64,000 bases of DNA from positions 22,964,099 to 23,028,098 of the forward strand of contig CM119265.1 in the NCBI GenBank assembly GCA_051294375.1. Reading direction: 5' to 3'. This document shows positions 14,256-24,659 of this stretch, in pieces. The stretch comes from Paraspadella gotoi (taxonomy: Eukaryota; Chaetognatha). The translations under genes were made by a program, and so were the position numbers. The notes beneath the pieces were generated by a model. It saw only the letters and a list, made by a program, of their open reading frames with translations, made no database searches and had not been told where the DNA came from. How positions within the stretch are numbered: position 1 is the first letter of the stretch; each line of letters begins with the position of its first letter.

Positions 14256-17200
14256 ATTTGCACTTTGCAAGATGGAGTTTGCCACGACGCTTGGGTTTTT
14301 TCATGTCGACGGCGATGGGCGTGGGGTTCGACATGGAATCGCAGGCGTTGATGACTGACCGGTTCGTTGGTCGACATTGCTCGGGAGAATAAATTCGTAT
14401 AATGTTATAATTTCTAAACAAAATTGTACAACAATAGTAATTAAAGAATTTTTGCTTGTATCATTAGTTTTTATTTCGCGAAAGAGCAAAACAGGTAAGA
14501 ATTGCTTGACAGAGTTACTTTGTGCTTTCATCTTTTTTGTGTATTGGTTTAATGTTTATAGACCTAATAATAAGTCCTAGTATGTATGTTTATTTACCAT
14601 CCCCAATCACTCAGAGGTCATTGACCATTTTTATTCCTAACTCGTTTCTCTCTTTTTAGTCGAACGAATCTTCGATTTCGTCGTCGCTGACTTTTTTCTT
14701 TTGCTTCATTCGTCTTCCATTCTTCGCCAGAGGCCTTAGCGAATTGACGAGGAGTTTGGGAGTTGAAGTCGTCAAGATTTGAGATTTGGAGTTGAGACAC
14801 CGACTGAGATTTATACTTCTTGCATCGGAGATTAAAGGATTCTATTTGACAGACCTTATTTAGTATTATGACATAGAACGTTCTTGAAGGAAGATTAAAA
14901 CGTCAATGTTTGCTCCAACTTTGTCAACGCCTGCTCAAATCTATGCAACGATCGATCGCTAATCCTGAAAACCCTTCTTCTCTTAAATATCGCCCACCCC
15001 TTTTTACGCAACGCCTCATTGCTGCAATCGACCCTCTTTTGCTACAATTTTCGTAGCATGAGGATCTTCGACTTTCAGCATTCATAGTTCGACAAATCGC
15101 TTATGACAACGCTCCTCCGTCAGCCCTATCCACTCCCGCTCCAGTTACCAAACTTACAACCCTACTTAACTTACCGCTACACCATCCAGCCCGACTAGAA
15201 ACCTTCCAAAAAGATGCCGGATAAGGTGGCCCGAAACTTCTCATGGTAGGGACGGTCCTGAAATGCTCCTGCGGCATTTACCTCATCATCGCCGCCGCCG
15301 TTGTCCTTATACCGTCGCGATCATGACCGCCGTTGGCTTTCAGGAGCTCAAACATCTTCCTTCTATGGTGAGTGGGTGGTAGGGAGAGGGTTCGATTGTT
15401 CGTCGGAAGCGCTAATCGCTTAAATCTCATTTGCATGTTGCGGATAGTGAAATTAACGTTTAGTTTTTAAATTTCCCTTTTTTTTTTAGCTCTTTTGAAA
15501 ACTCAAATTTTAAAAAAATTAAACAATTCTGTCTTTTCTTATTTTAAATATCGTCCATTTAAAGTCAGAAAGATTAAGTAGATGATAATAGATTTCCAGC
15601 AACGGGAACTTTTCGTCATTATGTTAAATTTGTCCTATAAGTAGTAAAAACTGAGGTTAAGTCGAAAAATTCACTTTTTAATATAAGTAGCAGTTCCTGT
15701 ATCTGATTACGTTAATTAAAATGGGATTAAAATATTAAATTATTATAATATCCTTGGTGTTTAGTGATTAGCGAAAACTAAGTTTGAATTGTTCAACAAC
15801 GATTTTTATTATTTATAACAGACATGTTTCGACTCAATTCGAGTCTTCATCAGCGTTTTTTAGGTTTTGACAGAATAGTGAAATTTTGTGCAAAAAAGTA
15901 AATGAACACTGTGAACACTGTTCACTGAACAGTAGGCCGGAACAGGTTGAAAACTAGAAGTTCTCTTAAATAAATAATGGTTTAGTAACTGTTAGAGAAT
16001 AGGTTCTTAAAAAATAAAATTTAACACAATAAGATTTTATCATTTCTTACGTATTAATAAATATTTAAAAGCTTTAGTGCAACAACCCAATGAACTAATT
16101 CAAAAGTTGCATTGAAAATCGATTTAGTAACAGAAAGAAACAAGAAATGTTTTTGAGAGAACTAAAAGATATAAAAAGTGTTCAATTTTGGTCCGCCTTA
16201 CTGAACAGGTTACTTGCTCGAGTGAAGCTTCATGAAACCGATATGACTTCTCTGAAAAGGTGACCCGTGATATGTCTTATCTTACAATTGCTTTTGTACT
16301 TAATTAAAAATATTTGGGTGGTCTTAATGTCCTAGTGACTTGGCTTGAAAGGCGAGGGACTACTTGACTCTCAAAGCTCTCTTGGGTGGCGGACAGAGGC
16401 TGCAGCAAGAATGTTGCTTTATGAAAGGGTGAGGAAAGATAGAGGAAGAGATGGAGAGAGGGGGAGGAGGGTAGGGAATTGGAGGGGAAGAGAGGGGAGG
16501 GCAGTAATTGAGAAGAAGAGAGGGGAGAGGAGAGCAGGGGAGGATGACATGGAATTGGGAAGGGGAGAAAGAGAGGAAGATGAGGAGGAGGAGGAGGCTA
16601 GGGAATTGGGAAGAGAGGAGAGAGGAAGAGAGGAAGAGAGGGGAGGAGTGGAGGAATAATTGGAAGGGGAGGAAAAAGGGGAGGTGATTCGGTTTTTCCT
16701 TGTCCATGTTTGCTTGAGCCTCCCGTCTTCTTTTGCCATCCGAAAGGGATGTTCCCGCTGGCGCGCGTGGAGGTACTGTACTGCTAGCACCAATCCTTCG
16801 TTCGGTCCGTCCAAAGACCTAAAATCCTCTCTGGCCAGATTCCGGTTTCTCCCTCGCCCAAGCAAAAGACCGACTCGTGTAAATGTGTTTGCTTAGTGTA
16901 TTGAGGCAAACAAAAGATTTCACCGTTGGTAGAAACTAAGTGATCTGTGGCAGGGATCGGGTGGTAATTTCGACCGTTTTGGTCTCTCTTTCCGAGAGTG
17001 CCCTATTTTCTGTTCTTTTATTAAAAAAAAATAATTTTAACCATCATTTTGCACTGATAAAGACTCGCAAAAAAATAAGAGTCAAAACATTCTCCTTTAA
17101 CTCTAAAAAAAATGTTGTGTAACAAATAAACTTTGCTTTCTCAATCTAAATTGTAATATTTAATAGAAATATATTTTTAAATCTAGAACCTATTCCCTAA

Positions 17201-17636
17201 CCATAATCCCTAACCATAAGCCCTAACCCTAACCTATTCCTAACCCTTAACCTAAATCAATAATTTTTTAACTCTCATGTTTAACCCTAAGCCCTAGTCT
17301 CTAACCAAAATCCTTACACCTAATCATTGGCCCGTCTCTAACCTTAATAATTAACCTAATTCCTAACTTATTCCTTAACCCTGATCCCCAATATAATCCT
17401 TAACTAAAAAAGATTATTATATTAGATTAAATTTGGCGTTGCGGGAAAATAAGGCGGATTAATCGTCCTTTGAATTTTTCATTGCAGAACAAAACTCTGA
17501 TGGCGAAGATGGCGAATATGACGCGAAATGAGATCATCTTGCAGAACAACAAGAGACGACAGGATCAGTTTCACAGATCTCTCAACACCGGCGTAGGAGT
17601 TATAGGTTAAAAGGGAGGGACTGGAGAGAGAGAGAG

Positions 17637-17711
<75 letters not shown>

Positions 17712-20114
17712 AGAGAGAGAAATTTAAGGATTAGTGAAAACTGACCNNNNNNNNNNNNNNNNNNNNNNNNNTCTCTTGTTGTTCTGCAAGATGATCTCAT
17801 TTCGCGTCATATTCGCCATCTTCGCCATCAGAGTTTTGTTCTGCAATGAAAAATTCAAGGACGATTAATCCGCCTTATTTTCCCGCAACGCCAAATTTAA
17901 TCTTAATATAATAATCTTTTTTAGTTAAGGATTATATTGGGGATCAGGGTTAAGGAATAAGTTAGGAATTAGGTTAATTATTAAGGTTAGAGACTGGGCC
18001 AATGATTAGGTGTAAGGATTTTGGTTAGAGACTAGGGCTTAGGGTTAAACATGAGAGTTAAAAATTATTGATTTAGGGTTAAGGGTTAGGAATAGGTTAG
18101 GGTTAGGGCTTATGGTTAGGGATTATGGTTAGGGAATAGGTTCTAGATTTAAAAATATATTTCTATTAAATATTACAATTTAGAATTAGAGAAAGCAAAG
18201 TTTATTTGTTACAACATTTTTTTTAGAGTTAAAGGAGAAATGTTTTGACTCTTATTTTTTTGCGAGTCTTTATCAGTGCAAAATGATGGTTAAAATTATT
18301 TTTTTTAATAAAAGAACAGAAATAGGGCACTCTCGGAAAAGAGAGACCAAAACGGTCGAAATTACCACCCGATCCCTGCCACAATCACTTAGTTTCTACC
18401 AAACGGTGAAATCTTTTGTTTGCCTCAAATACACTAACGCAAACACATTTACACGAGTCGGTCTTTTGCTTGGGCGAGGGAGAAACCGGAAATCTGGCCA
18501 GAGAGGATTTTAGGTCTTTGGACGGACCGAACGAAGGATGTGCAAGCAGTACAGTACCTCCACGCGGCGCCAGCGGGAACATCCTTTCGGATGGCAAAAG
18601 AGACGGGAGGCTCAAGCAAACATGGACAAGGAAAAACCGAATCACCTCCCCTTTTTCCTCCCCTTCCCAATTTCCTCCACTCCTCCCCTCTCTTCCTCTC
18701 TTCCTCTCTCCTCTCTTCCCAATTCCTCCTCCTCCTCCCCTCTCTTCCTCTCTTTCTCCCCTTCCCAATTCCTGTCTCCTCCCCTCTCTTCCTTCTCCCT
18801 CTCTTCTCCTCTTCCAATTCCTGCCCTCCTCCCCCTCTCTCTCTCTCCCCCTTCCCAATTCCCTACCCTCCTCCCACTCTCTCCATCTCTTCCTCTATCT
18901 TTCCTCACCCTTTATAAGCAACATTCTTGCTGCAGCCTCTGTCCGCCACCCAAGAGAAGCTTTGAGAGTCAAGTAGTCCCTCGCCTTTCAAGTCAAGTCA
19001 CTGAGGACATTAGACCACCCAAATATTTTTAATTAAGTACAAAAGCAATTGTAAGATAAGACATATCACGGGTCACCTTTTCAGAGAAGTCATATCGGTT
19101 TCATGAAGCTTCACTCGAGCAAGTAACCTGTTCAGTAAGGCGGACCGAAATTGAACACTTTTTATATCTTTTAGTTCTCTCAAAAACATTTCTTGTTTCT
19201 TTCTGTTACTAAATCGATTTACAATGCAACTTTTGGAATTAGTTCATTGGGTTGTTGCACTAAAGCTTTTAAATATTTATTAATACGTAAGAAATGATAA
19301 AATCTTATTGTGTTAAATTTTATTTTTTAAGAACCTATTCTCTAACAGTTACTAAACCATTATTTATTTAAGAGAACTTCTAGTTTTCAACCTGTTCCGG
19401 CCTACTGTTCAGTGAACAGTGTTCACAGTGTTCATTTACTTTTTGCACAAAATTTCACTATTCTGTCAAAACCTAAAAAACGCTGATGAAGACTCGAATA
19501 TGAGTCGAAACATGTCTGTTATAAATAATAAAAATCGTTGTTGAACAATTCAAACTTAGTTTTCGCTAATCACTAAACACAAGGATTATTATAATAATTT
19601 AATATTTTAATCCCATTTTAATTAACGTAATCAGATACAGGAACTGCTACAATTAAGGAATTTTTCGACTTAACCTCAGTTTTACTACTTATAGGACAAA
19701 ATTTAACATAATGACGAAAAGTTCCCGTTGCTGGAAATCTATTATCATCTACTTAATCTTTCTGATTTTAAATGGACGATATTTAAATAAGAAAAGACAG
19801 GATTGTTTAATTTTTTTAAATTTGAGTTTTCAAAAGAGCTAAAAAAAAAAGGGAAATTTAAAAACTAAACGTTAATTTCACTACCGCAACATGCAAATGA
19901 GATTAAGCGATTAGCGGCTTCCGACGAACAATCGACCCTCTCCCTACCACCCACTCACCATAGAAGGAAGATGTTTGAGCTCCTGAAAGCCAACGGCGGT
20001 CATGATCGCCGACGGTATAAGGACAACGGCGGCGGCGATGATGAGGTAAATGCCGCAGGAGCATTTCAGGACCGTCCCTACCATGGAGAAGTTTCGGGCC
20101 ACCTTATCCGGCAT
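8498..20114 (-). CDS. Two-pass membrane protein with acidic and Pro-rich cytoplasmic tail, 324 aa, six exons
   Basis: I do not recognise the family. Minus-strand exons: 20114-19959 (52 codons), 17840-17772 (cut by the N gap; the full 118-nt exon is seen in the inverted copy at 17488-17605), 10095-9945, 9615-9458, 9130-8809, 8567-8498. All junctions join in phase (156+118+151+158+322+70 nt = 975), and all donors are GT. Residues 18-45 form a first membrane segment (CSCGIYLIIAAAVVLIPSAI). A short loop with NKT and NMT glycosylation sequons follows, then a second, Cys-rich segment (CVGLMFSLLLTCVGCGMVC), a basic VCKKKKDR stop-transfer, seven consecutive Glu, and a Ser/Pro/Gly tail with NSRP and GPVP repeats. 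The layout is tetraspan-like but with only two membrane segments; both ends are probably cytoplasmic. Exons 1-2 lie in the right palindrome arm, so intron 2 spans the whole left arm. Confidence 0.8.
10550..10830 (-). repeat. Interspersed repeat R2 (left-arm copy)
   Basis: It shares a TCTGATAGAGC-like start, AT-rich body and (GAT)4-5 core with 23690-23960 (palindrome partner), with the 200-bp insert inside the transposon at 31469-31935, and with the poor copy near 51770-51950. No coding capacity. Family unknown. Confidence 0.6.
13050..13330. other. GC-rich CpG island-like block, left arm
   Basis: A GGC/GAA-rich stretch with many CpG. It has open frames in more than one phase, but the right-arm counterpart (21950-22235) opens a different frame, so no protein is supported. 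It may be regulatory DNA or an untranslated exon. Confidence 0.45.
14000..14290 (+). promoter_or_regulatory. CCAAT-box cluster and (GA)n, left-arm copy of the membrane-protein promoter
   Basis: Four inverted CCAAT boxes (ATTGG at 14006, 14045, 14082, 14103) precede a (GA)n tract and a CAAGATGGAG element near 14268. The cluster lies about 0.95-1.2 kb before the inverted copy of exon 1. The functional copy is more likely the right arm. Confidence 0.55.
15805..15870 (-). ncRNA. Hammerhead ribozyme motif, left palindrome arm
   Basis: On the minus strand: CTGATGA at 15853-15847, an extra A, stem II GACTC/GAGTC around a 5-nt loop, GAAAC starting at 15830, a CATG mini-stem and GTC at 15823-15821, so cleavage is predicted before 15820. 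Stem I near the core is AACG pairing with TGTT. It is the palindromic partner of the motif at 19466-19530. Confidence 0.72.
15933..16199. mobile_element. Short DNA transposon (MITE-like family R1), 267 bp
   Basis: The element is flanked by a 9-bp direct repeat ACTGAACAG (15924-15932 and 16200-16208). Its ends are roughly inverted (TAGGCCGGAAC versus AAGGCGGACC on the reverse strand). The same sequence with a different duplicated target is found at 31469-31935. There is no coding capacity, so it is non-autonomous. A 9-10 bp target duplication would suit a Mutator-like source; that is inference. Confidence 0.7.
16440..16720. repeat. Purine-rich minisatellite with GGGAATTGG units
   Basis: GAGGGGAGG-type repeats punctuated by GAATTGG. 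The inverted counterpart is at 18640-18900. Open frames here read Arg/Glu/Gly or Ser/Pro on the two strands and are not proteins. Confidence 0.7.
17165..17400. repeat. Degenerate telomere-like repeats (CCCTAA type), left arm
   Basis: About 230 bases dense in CCCTAA, CCTAACC and CCATAA variants, with a perfect short run near 17219-17236. The inverted counterpart at 17930-18150 shows the TTAGGG strand. They lie in intron 1, just upstream of exon 2 in the sense of the membrane-protein gene. Confidence 0.75.
17747..17771. other. 25-N gap at the palindrome centre
   Basis: Sequence on both sides is mutually inverted, and the gap removes the 3' part of exon 2 on the minus strand. Confidence 0.95.
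17930..18150. repeat. Degenerate telomere-like repeats (TTAGGG type), right arm
   Basis: Inverted partner of 17165-17400, with TTAGGGTTAGGG runs mixed with diverged units. Confidence 0.75.
19137..19404. mobile_element. Transposon R1, right-arm copy
   Basis: Inverted partner of 15933-16199 with the same duplicated target (CTGTTCAGT at 19128-19136 and 19405-19413), so it represents the same insertion event, not a third one. Confidence 0.7.
19466..19530 (+). ncRNA. Hammerhead ribozyme motif, right palindrome arm
   Basis: CTGATGA at 19483-19489, extra A, stem II GACTC (19491-19495) with GAGTC (19502-19506), GAAAC at 19507-19511, and GTC at 19514-19516 before the predicted cleavage site. The stem II loop differs by one base from the left-arm copy, while every conserved core base is retained. 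Confidence 0.72.
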
Positions 20115-20447
20115 CTTTTTGGAAGGTTTCTAGGTCGGGCTGGATGGTGTAGCGGGTAAGTTAAGTAGGGTTGTAAGTTGGTAACTGGAGCGGGAGTGGA
20201 TAGGGCTGACGGAGGAGCGTTGTCATAAGCGATTTGTCGGAACTATGAATGCTGAAAGTCGAAGATCCTCATGCTACGAAAATTGTAGCAAAAGAAGGTC
20301 GATTGCAGCAATGAGGCGTTGCGTAAAAAGGGGTGGGCGATATTTAAGAGAAGAAAGGTTTTCAGGATTAGCGATCGATCGTTGCATAGATTTGAGCAGG
20401 CGTTGACAAAGTTGGAGCAAACATTGACGTTTTAATCTTCCTTCAAG

Positions 20448-20673
20448 AACGTTCTATGTCATAATACTAAATAAGGTCTGTCAAATAGAATCCTTTAATC
20501 TCCGATGCAAGAAGTATAAATCTCAGTCGGTGTCTCAACTCCAAATCTCAAATCTTGACGACTTCAACTCCCAAACTCCTCGTCAATTCGCTAAGGCCTC
20601 TGGCGAAGATGGAAGACGAATGAAGCAAAAGAAAAAAGTCAGCGACGACGAAATCGAAGATTCGTTCGACTAA
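20448..20673 (+). CDS. Possible terminal exon of an unknown gene, 74 codons (weak)
   Basis: The frame follows a pyrimidine-rich acceptor (CTTCCTTCAAG) and ends SDDEIEDSFD before TAA at 20671. It is basic, then acidic at the end (RRMKQKKKVSDDEIED), and has no recognised domain. The left-arm counterpart (about 14870-14618, minus strand) has one extra base that shifts the frame into an Arg-rich run. No upstream exon was identified. It could be chance. Confidence 0.3.
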
Positions 20674-21039
20674 AAGAGAAGAAACGAGTTAGGAATAAAA
20701 ATGGTCAATGACCTCTGAGTGATTGGGGATGTAAATAAACATACATACTAGGACTTATTATTAGGTCTATAAACATTAAAACCAATACACAAAAAAGATG
20801 AAAGCATCAAAGTAACTCTGTCAAGCAATTCTTACCTGTTTTGCTCTTTCGCGAAATAAAAACTAATGATACAAGCAAAATTCTTTAATTACTATTGTTG
20901 TACAATTTTGTTTAGAAATTATAACATTATACGAATTTATTCTCCCGAGCAATGTCGACCAACGAACCGGTCAGTCATCAACGCCTGCGATTCCATGTCG
21001 AACCCACGCCCATCGCCGTCGACATGAAAAAACCCAAGC

Positions 21040-21118
21040 GTCGTGGCAAACTCCATCTTGCAAAGTGCAATGTCGCCTCTCTCTCTCTCTCTCTCTCTCN
21101 NNNNNNNNNNNNNNNNNN

Positions 21119-21153
<35 letters not shown>

Positions 21154-21290
21154 GCCCTCATGAAACGCCGAACGCCAATGGCGTTGCGTTCTCTCCCAAT
21201 CGCGAGGACTCGTGCCGTTTAACGGCCGACGGACCAATGAGAGCGCTTTTTTCGAAGGTTAGGGCGCCGATCGACCAATCGGAAAGCAGA
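21040..21290 (-). promoter_or_regulatory. CCAAT-cluster promoter of the membrane-protein gene
   Basis: Four CCAAT boxes (21175, 21196, 21234, 21275), then a (CT)n tract, then CTCCATCTTG near 21052 (CAAGATGGAG in the sense of the gene). The block lies about 0.95-1.15 kb before the ATG at 20114. All four boxes are kept in the left-arm copy. Confidence 0.6.
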
Positions 21291-23689
21291 TAGAGAATCT
21301 CGACGTTTATACTAAACTTTAGGGGAGAAGAGCGAATATGGAACAAGAAAAAGACGTCTTTTGTTGAATTTGATTTTGCGATTCAAGACTCTTTCGACAT
21401 CTGACGGATTTAGAAGATGTTACTGTTAGTGCTGCATTTTGTTTTTATTTTTTTCCTTGTCTCTTAAATTGTACATAAACACGCGAATTCAATTTTTCTC
21501 TTTCTCTAATTGACTAAATAAATACCCAAAGCTTTCTCAAATTATATTGCTCTAATTTAACCACTCATTAAAAGTTGAATGCCGCGAAAGTAAATTATCA
21601 TTTAGAAACATTGATTTTGACCCTTGTTAATGTGAGTTGACTAAGGATTCGGATAACAAAATTTCTAATTTCAGTTTCCAATTAGTTCTTATGTTCCTAG
21701 CGAGACAGAGCGAGAGAACCCAGGATTTCGGAAAAGTTAATAAAAGTTTATCGCTCGTGAGAACCTCGTGATTCGCTTATGAAAAATGATGGGATCGGCG
21801 TTGTTTACAACCATTCTACGCGAACGGACCCCTAGAAGAAAGAAAGAAAGGAAGAGAGAAGAGAGAGAGAGAGAGGAAAGAGAGAGAGGAGAGAGAGAGA
21901 GAAGAGGTCGTGATTCGGATTCCCTGCCGTAAATCAGCCGCCGCTATTTCATTCTTTTGTTTACTCCTTCCACCGCCGCCACCGCCAGTTCCCCCCGCTT
22001 TCGCTTCCGCTTCGCCCTCGCTTCCGCCGCCCCCTCTTCGGCCGCCTCCGCTTCCGCCGCCACTTTCGCGGAGACCCCCTTCTATCTCTCCGCCGGAATC
22101 GAAGGCCAAAGGTTCTGTTTTGCTTTTTCATCCATTTTCGGTTTCGATTGCGGCGTCGAGCGGCGCTCGATCTCGGCACCATTTTCGACGCCGGCGTCAT
22201 CCGGTGCCATCTTCTCTGTGATTCCGATGACGACCCCCCCCTTTTTTTTTGCGAGAGGGGGGGGAGAGTCGGTTTTTTCTCTTTTCTTATTCTCGCATCT
22301 TTAGTCTTTCTTCTCTCCAATTCTCTTAGTTCTTCGTTTCTTCATTTTTTTTATCTTCCTCTTTGATTAGATACCAATTCATTATTTAATTACTTCCGCG
22401 TCGCTCAGTTCTGTAAAATTTATCACTTTGTTAATTCTTTTTATAATAAAACTTAATTCATTTTTCTCATTAATTCATTTTACTCATCTAAACCCAATCA
22501 ATACTACTCTTTCTCTTTTCAGACTTTTAATTTACTATTAAAGTTTCTCCGCTCAGCGAGTTTTGCCTCCATTAAAAAGATTTGGATGTAAACAAAGCGA
22601 GTGACAAATTTAAAATAAACAAACGGGCGAAAGAAAGATACATGAAAGGCGTTTGGAGCTTTAGTTCTCTCTGAACTCTTGCCTTTAAATGTGTTGACGA
22701 CGAATTGCGTGTGAAGGAACCTGCAGTCCTTTTCTTAACTAAAACAACATATCTCTTTCTAATTCTTCTCTCTCTCTCTCTCTCTTCCTCCTTCTTCTCT
22801 CTCTCTCTCCTCCTCTCTCTCTCTCTCATCCTCCCTTTCTGTTTTGGTCATAAATCTCGTCATAATTCGTTGGTTCCGTAATTTTTTTCATTCCACTTCT
22901 TTGGACGTTTTTGTTTTCCCTTTTATTTTGTTATTATTTTTAGAAGTAATTTATTTTTCTCTTTCTCTATAGAACTTTTGAATGAAACGTTCGTGACGGG
23001 CGAAGCTGGATCTTTTTCTTTTCTTCTCGCGAATTCACGCCGCGTTTTGTTCCTTCACATTTTTTTCTTTCTCCTCCCTTCTTTGCTCCACTCAATTTTA
23101 TCAGCCCTTTCCCTCTTCCCCCTCTTTTATGTAATTACCTCGAAACTTTTTTATATAATTATATTTCAACCGTTAATTTTTTAAACCCATTTTTAATTAA
23201 GAAACGCCAACCCTTATTTCTATTTCATCTTTATCTCCCCCTTCTTATATCCCGCTCTTATCCTATCACCCCATCTCTTTTGTTTCGCTCTCATTTTATC
23301 TCCCCCCCTCAATTTCACGTTCATTTTATCTTCCCCTTATCTCCATTTTATTTCTTTTTCTGTTTAACCGGAGTTCTTTTGTTTTTAATGATCGCCCGGC
23401 CTATCTCTCTCTCCCATTCTCGTTCGCTTCGCTATCGTTAACCATTGGCATCTTTTTTTTTCTCCTTTTTTTTGCGCGATTGTTTGTTTGTTTACTTTTC
23501 GCTCGCGCTTGGCTGAGCTTAATATTAGCCTAGCCGATGAAATTTAAATGCTAATGTATACAGCGTTAAAATAATCTATCATGACCATAGATTATGGTAT
23601 TAAATTTTTTTTGTCAAAATGCTTTCTTTCTGAGGGTACTAGCCTAATTAAAATATTATATTACTATATAGAGGAAAAAAAATTTTTAA

Positions 23690-23960
23690 AATCTTAAAAT
23701 TTTTTGATGGATTCTGATAGAGCATAAAAAGTTAAACAAGAAATATAATTACAGCTTTTAAAAATTCTTACGTTTTTCTAGGTGAAAAATATAAAAACTA
23801 ATAAAATCATCGAAAGATGATGATGATGATGATTTTTTATGGTTTTTCTTATTTTTGACACACTTATCGTAAAAATATTTAAAAAAGAATTATACTTTTG
23901 TGTAGACAACTTTTTATGAGCTATCTGAATCTGGTCTTAAAATTAAAATTTCAAAAAAAA
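23690..23960 (+). repeat. Interspersed repeat R2, right-arm copy
   Basis: Inverted partner of 10550-10830. It shows the GATTCTGATAGAGC start, a (GAT) core and a TTTTTATGGTTTTTC segment in common with the insert at 31530-31730. Confidence 0.6.
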
Positions 23961-24239
23961 ATTTTGGCCTTTCCTATCTATAAATAAATATTAAAAAATT
24001 AATTACTAGGTATAGAGCCATATTAGAAATTTTTGTCCATTGAAAGTTATTCTTAAAAATGTCTAAATATTCGTTTGAGAATGTACTCACTCTAAATTTT
24101 TGACTCACCCCATTGAGTGCGGCTACCCCTACTTAAATTCATTTCTTTCTTTGTTTCTGTCATGATTTTCGTTGTCGTTTGGTTGTATCCATCTTCTTCT
24201 ATAGTTTCTTTCTTTCTTTCTTTCTTTGTATTTTTCTCT

Positions 24240-24540
24240 CTTTCTTTCTCCCTTTTCTTTCCTCCCTTTCATATCTCCCTTTCCTTTCCACATTTCCTTA
24301 ACTCCCTTTCCTTTCCCCACTTTCCTTTCTTCTCTCTTTTTTTCTCTTTTCCTATCTTTCCTTTTTCTCACTTTCCTTCCCATTTTTTCATTCCTACCTT
24401 TCATTTTCTCCCTACTTTCTTCTCTTCTTAATCCCTTTCCTTTTCCCTATTTCCTTTCTCTCTTTACTTCCCCCTTTCTTTCCTCCCTTCTCCAATTATT
24501 TCCCTCCCTTTTCCTTTTCCTCCTTTCTCACCCGCAACGC
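24240..24540. repeat. Pyrimidine-rich tract with CCCTTTCC units
   Basis: Irregular TTTCCC/CCTTTC repeats spanning the outer boundary of the right palindrome arm (about 24352). Phe/Ser/Leu-rich open frames here are compositional. Confidence 0.7.
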
Positions 24541-24659
24541 TGTTTCCTTGTTTAGCATCGATCCTCCATTGTGTTTCCGCTTCTTCATTTGAATATCAAG
24601 CGGAAGATTTATGGCGGCCGAGTCCTGGAAAAATTGCAAAAGCCCCCATCGCCACTGTT

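Larger units (their letters stand above)
15214..17605 (+). pseudogene. Inverted copy of exons 1-2 of the membrane-protein gene
   Basis: Exon 1 copy at 15214-15367 and exon 2 copy at 17488-17605, on the strand opposite to exons 3-6. The exon 1 copy lacks two single bases present in the right arm (one before the ATGGTAGG, one in the CCGTCGGCG stretch), which breaks the frame. The exon 2 copy is complete: acceptor ATTGCAG, 39 codons, donor GGTTAA. It supplies the part of exon 2 lost in the N gap. As placed, it could not be spliced to exons 3-6. Confidence 0.8.
10143..17746. repeat. Left arm of a giant inverted repeat
   Basis: From about 10143 to the gap at 17747 the sequence is the reverse complement of 17772 to about 24352, apart from single-base differences and several indels. 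The largest is about 1 kb of AT-rich DNA at 11510-12570, which has no counterpart in the right arm. The outer junction lies in GA-rich low-complexity sequence. The arm carries inverted copies of exon 1 and exon 2 of the membrane-protein gene on the plus strand. Confidence 0.93.
17772..24352. repeat. Right arm of the giant inverted repeat
   Basis: Reverse complement of 10143-17746. It carries exon 1 of the membrane protein with an intact frame, the 5' part of exon 2, the CCAAT promoter, a hammerhead motif and transposon R1. Its orientation matches exons 3-6 further left. A 19-N run at 21100-21118 interrupts the (CT)n tract. The arm is about 1 kb shorter than the left arm. Confidence 0.93.

Noticed and set aside
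14618-14800. 60-codon Arg-rich frame on the minus strand, left arm
   Set aside because: The right arm lacks one base here and reads an acidic end instead. The Arg-rich version is likely a frameshift product.
17165-18150. Telomere fusion at the palindrome centre
   Set aside because: The strand order is CCCTAA then TTAGGG, opposite to a head-to-head fusion of chromosome ends.
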